A DNA stretch of 64,000 bases from Thalassotalea nanhaiensis (lineage in GTDB: Bacteria; Pseudomonadota; Gammaproteobacteria; Enterobacterales; Alteromonadaceae), in assembly GCF_031583575.1 (NCBI RefSeq), contig NZ_CP134146.1, positions 3,286,001 to 3,350,000 on the forward strand, in the 5' to 3' direction. Under the pieces are notes generated by a model. It was given only the letters and a program-made list of their open reading frames with translations. It was not told where the DNA came from and made no database searches. Below, piece by piece: positions 37,401 to 46,276 of this stretch. Both the position numbers and the translations under genes were made by a program. Every line of letters begins with the position of its first letter. Positions within the stretch are counted from its first letter, which is position 1.

Positions 37401-37603
37401 GGATACGTAACCCGCTGTTCAACCTCTAAAGGGGTATAGCCTGCTACTTTGGTATTAATAACGACTTGCACATTGGTAATGTCTGGCACCGCATCGATAG
37501 GTAACTTGGTAAAGTTCCAAGCGCCTAATGCGGCAACGGCCAATACCGCCACCATAATTAAACGACTGCGCTCAATGGCAAATTTTAAAATAGACTCCAA
37601 CAT
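34448..37603 (-). CDS. czcA: Heavy-metal efflux RND pump, CzcA type
   Basis: A 1051-residue HME-RND inner-membrane pump with about twelve membrane helices and two large periplasmic loops. The fourth helix has [16 protein letters not shown], the proton-relay pattern (Asp, Asp, Glu) of the CzcA group exporting Zn, Co or Cd. The Cu/Ag group lacks this arrangement. [24 protein letters not shown] after the seventh helix is also family-typical. With the adaptor and outer membrane factor upstream it forms a tripartite efflux complex. It is the last gene of the operon, 67 bp after czcB. Confidence 0.92.
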   Translation of the reverse strand: [1051 protein letters not shown]

Positions 37604-37670
37604 AATGGCCTACTCCTTAAAGACAATGAGTGAGAAAGTGGCAACAAAATAAGCTGTGTCACGGTAGGTA

Positions 37671-38921
37671 TTAGTGATCATGTGCGGCACCTGCTTTATC
37701 AATATCAGCTTTAATTAAGTAGCTATTGCCAGTGACATACTCACTGCCCGTCTTAATGCCTGATAGCACTTCAACCCACTCACCAGCTTTACGGCCAAGC
37801 GTTAACATGCGTACTTCGTATTGTTCACCTACTTTTTCATAGGCTACGGTAAAATCACGAAAGCTTTGTAAGGCGCTGGTTTTTACGGCTTTATCGACAG
37901 TAAAGGTATTAACGGTGATGTCTGCCTTAATAAATTGACCAACACTTAATTTGCCATCAACATTACTGACTTTAGCGCGATACACTTTTGCTTGTTGAGC
38001 GTTCACAGCCATTAACGCGTCTGTAATTTCAGTGCTGATTTGCTCGGTAGAGTTGCTAGGACGGATCAACACCTTGGCAGCTGGCTTTATTTTGTCTTGA
38101 TCAAGCGGATAAACATTAAGCTCAGCGATTAATGTTTGGCTATTGCTTATGGTTAATAAATTAGCACTACCGGTTTGCTCGCCTAGGGCAATGTTTTGCA
38201 TGCTTACCATCCCAGAAATAGGCGCAAACACTTTATAAGACTGCAAGCTATCATTACTTTCTATGGTAAGTAAGTGCTGACCCTGCTTAACGCTTTGGCC
38301 TAATTGTACGTTAAGGGCTTTAACTTCCCCTGGATACCTGGCACTGATATGACGTTCACTATTAGGAGCTAACACAAGTTTTCCGTATACCGGTAATGTT
38401 TGCCTCAATGTTTGTGGGCCAACGCGCAACGTTGTAACCCCCATGTTCAAAGCCATGGCGTTACTTATTTCAGTGCGACCTTCAAACGTCTCAAAGTGCC
38501 ACTCATATTGTTTACCTTTAAACCTTGCTTGCACATCAACCACAAAGGAATGGGGTTCATAAATTACCGCATCACCTTTTAGATGATCGCTTTGTGGGCT
38601 AAAACTAATGGTATCAACCACATTACCTAAGCGTGTTAAACGAATGCTTAAATCAACCGCTTGTGGTGCGACTTGTTCGTGTTTAAAGTTGGCATAAACG
38701 CGAAACTCTGGCGCAACACCGCGTTCAAATAAAACTAGCTCGAGACTGAACTCACCTTGCGTTAATAAGCGACCATTATTTGGGCCCTTCTCTTCTTCAT
38801 GGTGTTCTTCTTGTTCGTCAGCATGGTCACCACTGGCATGGGCGATAGAGCTACTCACAAGTGTTGTGCTAAGTACGATAACGTTGGCCATTACAGCCAT
38901 TAAAATTGTTTTTAAATTCAT
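37671..38921 (-). CDS. czcB: RND efflux periplasmic adaptor subunit, CzcB type
   Basis: A 416-residue membrane-fusion protein. After a signal peptide (cleavage near AHA, residue 29) comes a His/Glu-rich stretch DHADEQEEHHEEEKGPNNGRLL, typical of the CzcB adaptors and a plausible metal-binding site. The lipoyl/hairpin region includes ARYPGEVKALNVQLGQSVKQGQ and VFAPISGMVSMQNIALGEQ. The beta-barrel and membrane-proximal domains follow. It links CzcA to CzcC in the periplasm. It is 7 bp downstream of czcC, so coupling is tight. Confidence 0.9.
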   Translation of the reverse strand: MNLKTILMAVMANVIVLSTTLVSSSIAHASGDHADEQEEHHEEEKGPNNGRLLTQGEFSLELVLFERGVAPEFRVYANFKHEQVAPQAVDLSIRLTRLGNVVDTISFSPQSDHLKGDAVIYEPHSFVVDVQARFKGKQYEWHFETFEGRTEISNAMALNMGVTTLRVGPQTLRQTLPVYGKLVLAPNSERHISARYPGEVKALNVQLGQSVKQGQHLLTIESNDSLQSYKVFAPISGMVSMQNIALGEQTGSANLLTISNSQTLIAELNVYPLDQDKIKPAAKVLIRPSNSTEQISTEITDALMAVNAQQAKVYRAKVSNVDGKLSVGQFIKADITVNTFTVDKAVKTSALQSFRDFTVAYEKVGEQYEVRMLTLGRKAGEWVEVLSGIKTGSEYVTGNSYLIKADIDKAGAAHDH

Positions 38922-38928
38922 AATATTC

Positions 38929-40251
38929 TCAATTAATAGGGCTGTAAGCGTTGCCGGTTAAGCGTTCAAGTTCAATGTTCAATTGGTGAACATTGCTATA
39001 CGCATCAATCAATTCAAATTGTGCGACCGTTAATTCTTGTTGCACGTTATACCAATCACTGTAGTTATAACGACCAACTTGATAAGCGTCCTCGGCACTG
39101 GCATTAGCACTTTCTAAGGCAGGAATGATTTCTTTACCTAACCCTTCAATAACATGACGGTTGTGTTTTAACTGGTGACTAATCAATAATATTTCGGTAG
39201 CGACTTGTTGCTGCCAAGCTTCTACTTCGGCCTGACTTGCATTTTGCTTTGCTTGCAGCTCGATGATTTGGCCTTGATTACGGCCTTCACTGCCAAACGG
39301 AATGGCGATACCTGCGGTAATGGCAACATCATCATTGAGTTGGTCATGTTTCATTCCGGCGCTAAACTTCCACGCCGGCTCGGCATTAACTTTTGCTAAA
39401 GCAATAGCTGATTCACTAATGCGTTGCTCGCTCGCCAACTGTCTAAATTTAGGGTGTTGTTTCAGTGTTTGATAAGCTTTATCAACACTACTAATCGATG
39501 GAATATCAGCCAATGAGCCAAGCGCAGTAAAATCACTACTGCCCTGCCACTGCGCAGCAAGTCTGGCGCGACTGGCTTCAATTTCATGGTTCAGATCTTC
39601 AACCATTAACTGTTTTTTAGCAACGCTGGCTTTAGCACGCAATTTATCAACAACATGCGACTTACCTGCCGTTACCTTTTTGTCAACTTGCACAAAAGCA
39701 TCCTGAGCTTGCTTTAAGGCTAAACTAGCCAACTTTAGCTGTTCTTTTTGCGCTAAAAGGGTAATAAACAATTGTGCGGTATTAGCAGCAACATCCAAGG
39801 CTTTTTCTTGCTTTTTAAGCTCACTGACCTTTGCCTGTTCACTTACGTATTTTACCTTGGCATTAAGACGTTCTTCTTCCAGTAGCCAGGCAATACTGAT
39901 ACTGGTCTGCATCGCTGAAAAATCGCGATACTCACCCGAACCCAGCACGTCATCAACCTGAACATTTAAGGTTACAGGTGAGCCAACACTTGCTTGGATG
40001 ATCGCCCCTTGGGCGGCTTTAGCTTGATACGAATACACGTTTAAATCTGGATGTTGCTGTAACGACTTGGCTATAGCCGTTTGCAATGTTATCGATTGCT
40101 CTGCCCAGCTGTTTGAGGCAAAAGCAAATATGCTCATCACTGACAACGCTTTTGCCAGGTGAAGTTTCTTGGCCGTTACCGGTTTACGGCGCAGTTGTTT
40201 CAAGCCGTTTTGACTGCTTTGAGCACATAGTTTTTCAAAAGGAATATGCAC
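38929..40251 (-). CDS. czcC: Outer membrane efflux protein, CzcC type (TolC family)
   Basis: A TolC-family protein of about 440 residues. I place the start at the GTG at 40251: a strong GGAGG lies seven bases upstream, and the ATG at 40290 would add 13 residues containing that site. The chain then continues to a hydrophobic signal (KALSVMSIFAFASNSWAEQ). The long helical repeats (ALKQAQDAFVQVDKKVTAGKSHVVDKLRAKA) and the C-terminal EDAYQVGRYNYSDWYNVQQEL are typical of the family. It forms the outer membrane channel of the efflux complex. Confidence 0.88.
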   Translation of the reverse strand: MHIPFEKLCAQSSQNGLKQLRRKPVTAKKLHLAKALSVMSIFAFASNSWAEQSITLQTAIAKSLQQHPDLNVYSYQAKAAQGAIIQASVGSPVTLNVQVDDVLGSGEYRDFSAMQTSISIAWLLEEERLNAKVKYVSEQAKVSELKKQEKALDVAANTAQLFITLLAQKEQLKLASLALKQAQDAFVQVDKKVTAGKSHVVDKLRAKASVAKKQLMVEDLNHEIEASRARLAAQWQGSSDFTALGSLADIPSISSVDKAYQTLKQHPKFRQLASEQRISESAIALAKVNAEPAWKFSAGMKHDQLNDDVAITAGIAIPFGSEGRNQGQIIELQAKQNASQAEVEAWQQQVATEILLISHQLKHNRHVIEGLGKEIIPALESANASAEDAYQVGRYNYSDWYNVQQELTVAQFELIDAYSNVHQLNIELERLTGNAYSPIN

Positions 40252-40466
40252 AACATATCCTCCATTCTTTAAATCAAAGGGATACGCCAAACACTATTAG
40301 ATTATTGTCGTGTGGTTAGTCACTCAGCAGACAGTTTTTTATCTGCGAAGGTAAAGTATAAAGCAGTTCTTCTACTCTATATCCGTTAGCAATACAGTGG
40401 GTAAATCGCTGATATTAACCAAAATTAAATGTAATAATCCATGCTTAGCACGAGAGAATTTAAAGA

Positions 40467-40886
40467 TTAAACAATGGGAGGGCGATAGGTATTATTAATA
40501 AAGTTTTGCAATGACAAGCTCTTAAAGTGAAAGTCATCACCGGTTAACTTATTGTTGGCAAGTAGGATATCACTTGGCTCCGAAAGGCCATGGGGTGTAC
40601 TGCAATGGCCACAATGGTGGCAATCACTATGATCATGTTGAGCATCAACGTCTAAAGATGCCTGTTCACTTTCATCAGATACTAGCATTGAGATAGTTGC
40701 TAATAACGTTAAGCTATTATCAATGGTTTCATTCACATGTTGACGATGTTCGTGCTCGGTTTCAATGTGAGTAACGGCAAGTTCAAGATCGTTTGTTGAA
40801 TCAGCAACGGCAATAAACGATTGCATTACAATCGCTACCATTAACCAAATACAAACAACAGACTGCTTAACCACTATACTTTCCAA
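40467..40886 (-). CDS. His-rich secreted protein upstream of czcCBA
   Basis: A 139-residue exported protein. The hydrophobic signal ends near residue 28 (AVADS). The mature chain has a first histidine cluster (TEHEHRQHVNET) and a second, HDHSDCHHCGHCSTPHG, around residues 84-100, with three Cys and six or more His. The layout is similar to DUF2946-like or CzcE/CzcI-like accessory proteins found at the head of metal efflux operons. It precedes czcC by about 215 bp on the same strand. A periplasmic metal-sensing or buffering role is inferred. Confidence 0.7.
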   Translation of the reverse strand: MESIVVKQSVVCIWLMVAIVMQSFIAVADSTNDLELAVTHIETEHEHRQHVNETIDNSLTLLATISMLVSDESEQASLDVDAQHDHSDCHHCGHCSTPHGLSEPSDILLANNKLTGDDFHFKSLSLQNFINNTYRPPIV

Positions 40887-41004
40887 TGAACAAATAACGG
40901 CGGTAATGTACTACAGATAAATTTGAAAGTCATCCGCTTACCGCTCGTTTTATACGATTAATCTTTACAAAATGTGTCTATATAATGAAGATAAAAATAC
41001 AGTT

Positions 41005-41463
41005 TTACGCTTGGTGCTTTATCTTCAAACCACTTATAAATGACGATAACACTTCGTCGGTGCAGCGTTTATAATGCTTATTGTTAACATTTCTAAAGTA
41101 GGCACTTAATTCATATTTTCCTAAAACCAACCCAGCAAGTTCAAGCACAGCGATCACCTCATCAGCTTTTAAAGCTAGGGCGATTTTGATTTTATTAAAG
41201 ATAATGTTGTTCGATAATTCCTGCTCTGGCAAACGGTCCGGCCCATCTTGTTTACCGCGTTTTTCAACAATCAAACCATTTAAAAAGCTAGCTAATTGCA
41301 CATCGGTTAATTCTTGATAATCTGGATCGTCATGCTCTTTAAGAATGCAGTCTAATTCAGCGGAGGTAATTTCGCACTGGTTTAGGGCGAACACAGCTTG
41401 TATTTTTTCAGCATTAAAATTGAACATGTTGCTTAAGCGGCGAAGAATATCATTATTTATCAT
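41005..41463 (-). CDS. DUF1456 family protein (YehS-like)
   Basis: A 152-residue protein made of two repeats of the DUF1456 domain. The first is MINNDILRRLSNMFNF...CEITSAELDCILK. The second starts LSNNIIFNKIKIALALKADEVIAVLELAG. The DPDYQELTDVQLASFLNGLI segment closes the first repeat. YehS and its relatives are small cytoplasmic proteins of unknown function. Confidence 0.9.
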   Translation of the reverse strand: MINNDILRRLSNMFNFNAEKIQAVFALNQCEITSAELDCILKEHDDPDYQELTDVQLASFLNGLIVEKRGKQDGPDRLPEQELSNNIIFNKIKIALALKADEVIAVLELAGLVLGKYELSAYFRNVNNKHYKRCTDEVLSSFISGLKIKHQA

Positions 41464-41600
41464 TTAGTGGCCTAGGAGGTTAGGTTATGCGGTAAAAGTA
41501 TAGCCTACGTAAACATTATTGGCGTTGTTACCGTTGCTTATGTTTACGCAGGTTCATGGATTAAAAAAGTTAAGCTTTGCGCCAATATGATTGGCCGTTT

Positions 41601-43205
41601 TTAAGCCACTTTTTTTACAGTATTTTGACTATCAAGGTATTCGTCTAATGAGCCTTGAAAGTTAACTAATTTTTTATCTTTAATATCGATAATGCGAGTA
41701 GCCAAGCTTGATACAAACTCACGGTCATGACTAACAAAAATTAACGTACCTTCAAACGCTTTTAGCGCATTATTTAAGGCATCAATCGCTTCAATGTCCA
41801 TGTGGTTTGTTGGCTCATCCATAATCAATACATTGATATCACCCATCATTAACATGCCAAATAACAAACGGTTTTTTTCACCACCTGAACAGTTACGGGC
41901 TTTCTTGTTAGCGTCATCTTCAGTAAACAATAAACGGCCTAACATGCCACGAACACTTAAATCGTTATGACAAGGTCTACGCCATTGCGACATCCACTCC
42001 ATCAACGTTAAATCATTGTCAAAAAATGCACCGCTATCTTGAGGGCAGTAGCCTACTGACGCATTTTCAGACCATTTAACCACACCTTCAGCGTGCGCTA
42101 ACTCACTCATTAAACAGCGTAAAAGAGTGGTTTTACCGACACCATTTTCGCCAATAATTGCTAGCTTTGCCCCTGCTTCTAACAACAGGTCACCGTTTTC
42201 AAACAATACTTCGCCGTCAAAACCATGACCTAGGCTTTCAAGCTCTAGTGCTTGACGGTGCATTTTTTTACCCGGTGCAAAAGCAATTTTAGGCGTTATA
42301 CGACTACTTGATTTAACGTCATCAAGTTTAATTTTATCCATTTTTTTAGCACGAGAGCTGGCTTGTTTTGCTTTTGATGCATTAGCGCCAAAACGGTTAA
42401 CAAAGTCTTGTAACTCGGCAATTTCTTCCGCCTTTTTAGCATTACCAGATAATAACTGTTCACGTAACAACGCAGATTGCTCAAGGAAAAATTCATAGTT
42501 GCCAGGGTAAATACGTAATTCACCGTAATCAATGTCGGCCATATGGGTACAAACAGAATTTAAGAAATGTCTATCATGGGAGATAATTATCATCGTACAT
42601 TTACGCTTGTTCAACTCGCCTTCTAACCAACTAATGGTATGTATATCCAAGTTGTTGGTAGGCTCATCAAGCAATAAAATATCAGGGTTAGCAAACAATG
42701 CTTGTGCAAGAAGAACACGTAGTTTCCAACCTGGAGCTACTTGTTGCATTGAGCCGTAATGATAAGATTCTTCAATGCCCGCTTCCAATAAGATTTCACC
42801 GGCGCGACTTTCAGCTGTGTAACCGTCCATTTCAGCAAATTCGCTTTCCAAGTCACCAGCGCGCATGCCATCGGCTTCACTCATTTCGGATTGTGCGTAA
42901 ATAGCATCTTTTTCTTGTTTTACTTTCCATAACGCCATATCGCCCATGATCACAGTATCAATAACACTAAATTCTTCAAAAGCAAATTGGTCTTGGCCCA
43001 AAGTACTCACTTTGTTGCCAGTGCTCACTGATACATTGCCTGAGCTAGGCGCTAAATCACCACTTAGGATTTTCATAAATGTAGATTTGCCGCAACCATT
43101 CGCGCCAATCAAACCGTAACGGTTACCATTGCCAAATTTAGCCGAGATGTTTTCAAACAAAGGCTCAGCGCCAAATTGCATTGTAATGTTCGATGTAGTG
43201 ATCAA
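41601..43205 (-). CDS. ybiT: ABC-F family ATPase YbiT
   Basis: A 534-residue ABC-F protein with two nucleotide-binding domains and no membrane part. The first has GANGCGKST near residue 35, [12 protein letters not shown] and ISHDRHFLN. The second has [10 protein letters not shown] near 355, [16 protein letters not shown] and [14 protein letters not shown]. The linker region with [19 protein letters not shown] is YbiT-like. ABC-F proteins act at the ribosomal E site to adjust translation. Length (E. coli YbiT about 530) supports this orthologue over EttA or Uup. Confidence 0.88.
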   Translation of the reverse strand: MITTSNITMQFGAEPLFENISAKFGNGNRYGLIGANGCGKSTFMKILSGDLAPSSGNVSVSTGNKVSTLGQDQFAFEEFSVIDTVIMGDMALWKVKQEKDAIYAQSEMSEADGMRAGDLESEFAEMDGYTAESRAGEILLEAGIEESYHYGSMQQVAPGWKLRVLLAQALFANPDILLLDEPTNNLDIHTISWLEGELNKRKCTMIIISHDRHFLNSVCTHMADIDYGELRIYPGNYEFFLEQSALLREQLLSGNAKKAEEIAELQDFVNRFGANASKAKQASSRAKKMDKIKLDDVKSSSRITPKIAFAPGKKMHRQALELESLGHGFDGEVLFENGDLLLEAGAKLAIIGENGVGKTTLLRCLMSELAHAEGVVKWSENASVGYCPQDSGAFFDNDLTLMEWMSQWRRPCHNDLSVRGMLGRLLFTEDDANKKARNCSGGEKNRLLFGMLMMGDINVLIMDEPTNHMDIEAIDALNNALKAFEGTLIFVSHDREFVSSLATRIIDIKDKKLVNFQGSLDEYLDSQNTVKKVA

Positions 43206-43527
43206 GTGAATATTCCTAAGTGTACTAATAGCGATTGAATGACAAATTGTTAATTAATAGCGCTTTTTGATAAAGCATAGGAATAAACAAAGAAACTCAA
43301 AATAATAAGGTCGCGCAGTATACAGCAATAACGCCGCTCACCCTACCTAATATTGAGTTTTTCTGGTTGTTTTTTCATCAAAACTATAAAGCTATGATTT
43401 TATCGAGCCTATTAGTTCTAATTTGTTCTATTAATGACAAACAAGAAGACCTCTTGTACTGAATTTTTTTTTAATATAACGTTTAGTGTTAATGGGGCTT
43501 TTATGTAATGGATGTAGGAAATATTCA
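43206..43527. other. Divergent intergenic region between ybiT and the methyltransferase gene
   Basis: About 320 bp without a gene. It must contain both promoters. I see AT-rich sequence, no convincing riboswitch and only a single degenerate MetJ-like octamer (43447-43454), which is not enough to call an operator. Confidence 0.4.
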
Positions 43528-44454
43528 ATGAAAGAACATCAACAAAATCATATATTTGATTCTTTCCCGTTTATTATTGACGGTGGTTTAGCCACTCAGC
43601 TCGAATCTAGCGGTTTCAATTTAAATAACAATTTATGGTCTGCCAAACTGTTATTAGAAAACCCTGACGCGATTGTTGACGCACATTTAGCTTATTTAAA
43701 TGCCGGGGCAAAATGCATTATCAGCGCTAGCTATCAGGCCTCTATACAAGGATTTATTGACCTTGGATTAACGTTAGCAGAAGCTGAAAGCACCATAAAA
43801 AGTTCCGTTGAATTAGCTCGCAAAGCCGTAGATAAATACATGCAAATTAATCCAACACACGTTAAACCTATTGTCGCCGCCAGTATAGGCCCTTATGGTG
43901 CATTCCTTGCTGACGGGTCAGAATATACGGGTGATTATCAAATTTCAGATCACCAACTTTGTCAATTTCATCAACGCCGACTACACCTATTGGCATCAAC
44001 AAGCGCCGATATATTGGCCTGCGAAACTATACCTAATGAGCAGGAAGCTTTGATTTTAAGCGATTTAATTGCCGCACAAACAAAGCCTGCTTGGATGAGC
44101 TTTTCGTGTTCCGATGAAAAACATATAAGCGGTGGTAGTTTAATCAAAGATGCCGCTAAAAAATTGCAGAGTAATCAAAATATAATCGCCATCGGAATAA
44201 ACTGCACATCTCCACAATTTATCGAGTCATTAATACAAGAACTTAAACGTGTTACAACTAAGCATATTGTTGTTTATCCAAATTCAGGTGAATGCTTTCA
44301 TGCCGACACCAAAACATGGCATGGCACCGCAGATCCGATTGAATGTGCTGTTGCGGCAAAATCATGGGCAAACAATGGTGCCGATATCATTGGTGGGTGT
44401 TGCCGAATGGGCCCCGCCCATATAAAAGCGATAGTTAAAAATTTACTTAAGTAA
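43528..44454 (+). CDS. mmuM: Homocysteine S-methyltransferase (MmuM-like)
   Basis: A 308-residue zinc-dependent methyltransferase that makes methionine from homocysteine using S-methylmethionine or a related donor. The start at 43528 (MKEHQQNHIFD) is preferred over the upstream ATG at 43486. The N-terminal IIDGGLATQLESSGF and ISASYQASIQGF segments, and the three zinc cysteines in GINCTSP (about 227) and GGCCRMGP (about 295), define the family. It is a single gene with no methionine transporter next to it. Confidence 0.88.
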   Translation: MKEHQQNHIFDSFPFIIDGGLATQLESSGFNLNNNLWSAKLLLENPDAIVDAHLAYLNAGAKCIISASYQASIQGFIDLGLTLAEAESTIKSSVELARKAVDKYMQINPTHVKPIVAASIGPYGAFLADGSEYTGDYQISDHQLCQFHQRRLHLLASTSADILACETIPNEQEALILSDLIAAQTKPAWMSFSCSDEKHISGGSLIKDAAKKLQSNQNIIAIGINCTSPQFIESLIQELKRVTTKHIVVYPNSGECFHADTKTWHGTADPIECAVAAKSWANNGADIIGGCCRMGPAHIKAIVKNLLK

Positions 44455-44510
44455 TCTATCCTAGATAGCTTTTGTATCTAGTTCACTTAGCGAACTGGCA
44501 CAAGAAAAAA

Positions 44511-45308
44511 TCAAGCCTGCGACTTTAAACGAATAGTATTATTAAATAGCCGAGGATCGTCAATTTGATCCAGCATAGAAATTTCCGGCAAACAATCATC
44601 ATCAACATAATCAATATAATTGGCCGACGAATCAAACACTAAAATATCCAACGCTAACCTATCTAAACCGTATAGACCACGGTGGATCATATCAGCCGAA
44701 AACACTAATAAGTCGCCCGCGGCGAGTTTAATTTTTTTGCCACCAGAAAGACTTTCACAAGCGGTTCTGCCCTTTTCTTCCTGTCGCACATCTAATTCTT
44801 CATCGCTATCCCAGCGCTTATGCGTGCCAGGAATTAGCTCAATGCCGAGTTCATCAAATAACGGCACGCGAAGGTGGACGACTTGCGTTTCATCGATGAC
44901 TTTCTTTTGATCTTCAACGTCATAGTCATATTGACAGTCTCGATGCCAAAAATCGTTTTGCTCAGGGTTAACCGGATTAAAAAACAATTGTGTATTCATA
45001 AACGCAGGATTATTTGGCATTAGCGATTCGACCACTGTCATTACTTTTTTTGAACTAATAAAGTTAAATAGAGCGACTCTATCGTCGAAATCTAAGTATT
45101 CACTACCAGTAATCAACGAAGAGTTAAATGCCTCTTCTTGATAAAACTCGAGATTATCTTGCTTCCATAATTCATGGAATTTTAATATTACGTTCCTGAG
45201 AGCGGATATTTCAGACGCACTAAAATAATCTCTTATTACAAAGTAACCATGTTCGTCATAATTACTATTTAACTTTTTAGCGTTCAATTGATTTAGATTA
45301 TCTACCAT
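44511..45308 (-). CDS. Phytanoyl-CoA dioxygenase (PhyH) family protein
   Basis: A 265-residue Fe(II)/2-oxoglutarate dioxygenase. The iron ligands are in HRDCQYDYDVE (H-x-D, about residues 139-141) and the distal MIHRGLYGLDR (about 212). DEHGYFVIRDYFSASEISALR at the N-terminus is the usual PhyH opening. Bacterial members hydroxylate varied small molecules such as ectoine or natural products. The substrate is not indicated by the neighbours. Confidence 0.85.
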   Translation of the reverse strand: MVDNLNQLNAKKLNSNYDEHGYFVIRDYFSASEISALRNVILKFHELWKQDNLEFYQEEAFNSSLITGSEYLDFDDRVALFNFISSKKVMTVVESLMPNNPAFMNTQLFFNPVNPEQNDFWHRDCQYDYDVEDQKKVIDETQVVHLRVPLFDELGIELIPGTHKRWDSDEELDVRQEEKGRTACESLSGGKKIKLAAGDLLVFSADMIHRGLYGLDRLALDILVFDSSANYIDYVDDDCLPEISMLDQIDDPRLFNNTIRLKSQA

Positions 45309-45446
45309 TAACTTGCATATCTTCTATTAATTATATTCATCATTATTCTTTGTTCACCTTGTGGTAACTACTGTGGCAAACCGTTACGAAAATATTAAAG
45401 GGTATGCTTTATACTCTTTACCTTAAATTAAATCATTATATTTTTC

Positions 45447-45491
45447 TTTCTTTTAAATTTCACATCCCTTTCACAACATGTTGCCTAAGAT
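45447..45491 (+). promoter_or_regulatory. Candidate response-regulator operator and promoter of the ABC operon
   Basis: TTTCAC occurs at 45458-45463 and again at 45469-45474, exactly 11 bp apart, with a degenerate third copy (TTTCTT) at 45447. A -10-like TAAGAT follows at 45486-45491, 11 nt after the last repeat. The same arrangement appears at 52868-52901. The geometry fits OmpR/PhoP-class activators bound in place of a -35 element. Confidence 0.6.
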
Positions 45492-45523
45492 ACCATCACT
45501 AAATATTACTGTGGTGCAAATTT

Positions 45524-46276
45524 ATGCCTTGTTCAATTGAATTAAAAAACGTTTCTCAATCTTTTGGGAACATCGATTCAACTATTACGTTATTCGAAAA
45601 TCTTGATTTATCAATAAACCAAGGGCAGTCCTATGCCATAACAGGTCCTTCAGGTGCCGGTAAGTCGAGTTTACTTATGCTGCTTTCGGGGTTAGAAAAG
45701 CCAACCTCAGGTGAAGGCAATTTCATCAATGATAATCAACTATTAACGCTTGATAACTTACGCGCAGAAATAGGTTTTATTTTTCAGCAGTTTCATTTAT
45801 TACCAGAGTTAACCGCTTTACATAATATTGCTTTGCCATTGAAATTACGAGGCGATAAAAAAGCGATTAAAAAAGCTGAACACTGGTTAGAAAAGGTCGG
45901 ATTGTCAGATAGAGCCCATCATAAACCAGCACAGTTAAGTGGTGGAGAACAACAACGTGTAGCAATCGCTCGTGCATTAGTATTTTCACCTAAATTTATA
46001 TTTGCCGATGAACCTACCGGCAATCTAGACCAACACAATGCCAATGAAATTTCTGATATTTTATTTTCTTGCTGCCAAGAAAATAACGCAGGTTTAGTCA
46101 TTGTTACGCACAGCAATGTACTAGCAAGCAAGGCGCAAAACATTTACTCACTTGCTAATGGTGAGCTAACTAAAACATCTCCAATCAGCATCACTGATCA
46201 ACAAAGCGAAAAACATACAGCACAACACCTCACTAAAAATCTTTCTACCAACGAAAAACAGGTGCCATCATGTTAA
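45524..46276 (+). CDS. ABC transporter ATP-binding protein (LolD/YbbA type)
   Basis: A 250-residue ABC ATPase. Walker A is GPSGAGKS around residues 43-50. The Q-loop is IFQQFHLLPELT, the signature is LSGGEQQRVAIARAL, Walker B is FIFADEPTGNLD, and the H-loop is VIVTHS. It is the partner of the large permease whose start overlaps its stop by 7 bp. This subfamily works with FtsX-like permeases in lipoprotein or toxin/peptide handling rather than in import. A short, Ser/Thr-rich C-terminal tail is unusual but harmless. Confidence 0.92.
   Translation: MPCSIELKNVSQSFGNIDSTITLFENLDLSINQGQSYAITGPSGAGKSSLLMLLSGLEKPTSGEGNFINDNQLLTLDNLRAEIGFIFQQFHLLPELTALHNIALPLKLRGDKKAIKKAEHWLEKVGLSDRAHHKPAQLSGGEQQRVAIARALVFSPKFIFADEPTGNLDQHNANEISDILFSCCQENNAGLVIVTHSNVLASKAQNIYSLANGELTKTSPISITDQQSEKHTAQHLTKNLSTNEKQVPSC

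Noticed and set aside
43447-43454. MetJ-like octamer AGACCTCT upstream of the homocysteine methyltransferase gene
   Set aside because: MetJ needs at least two tandem boxes, and the adjacent octamers do not match.
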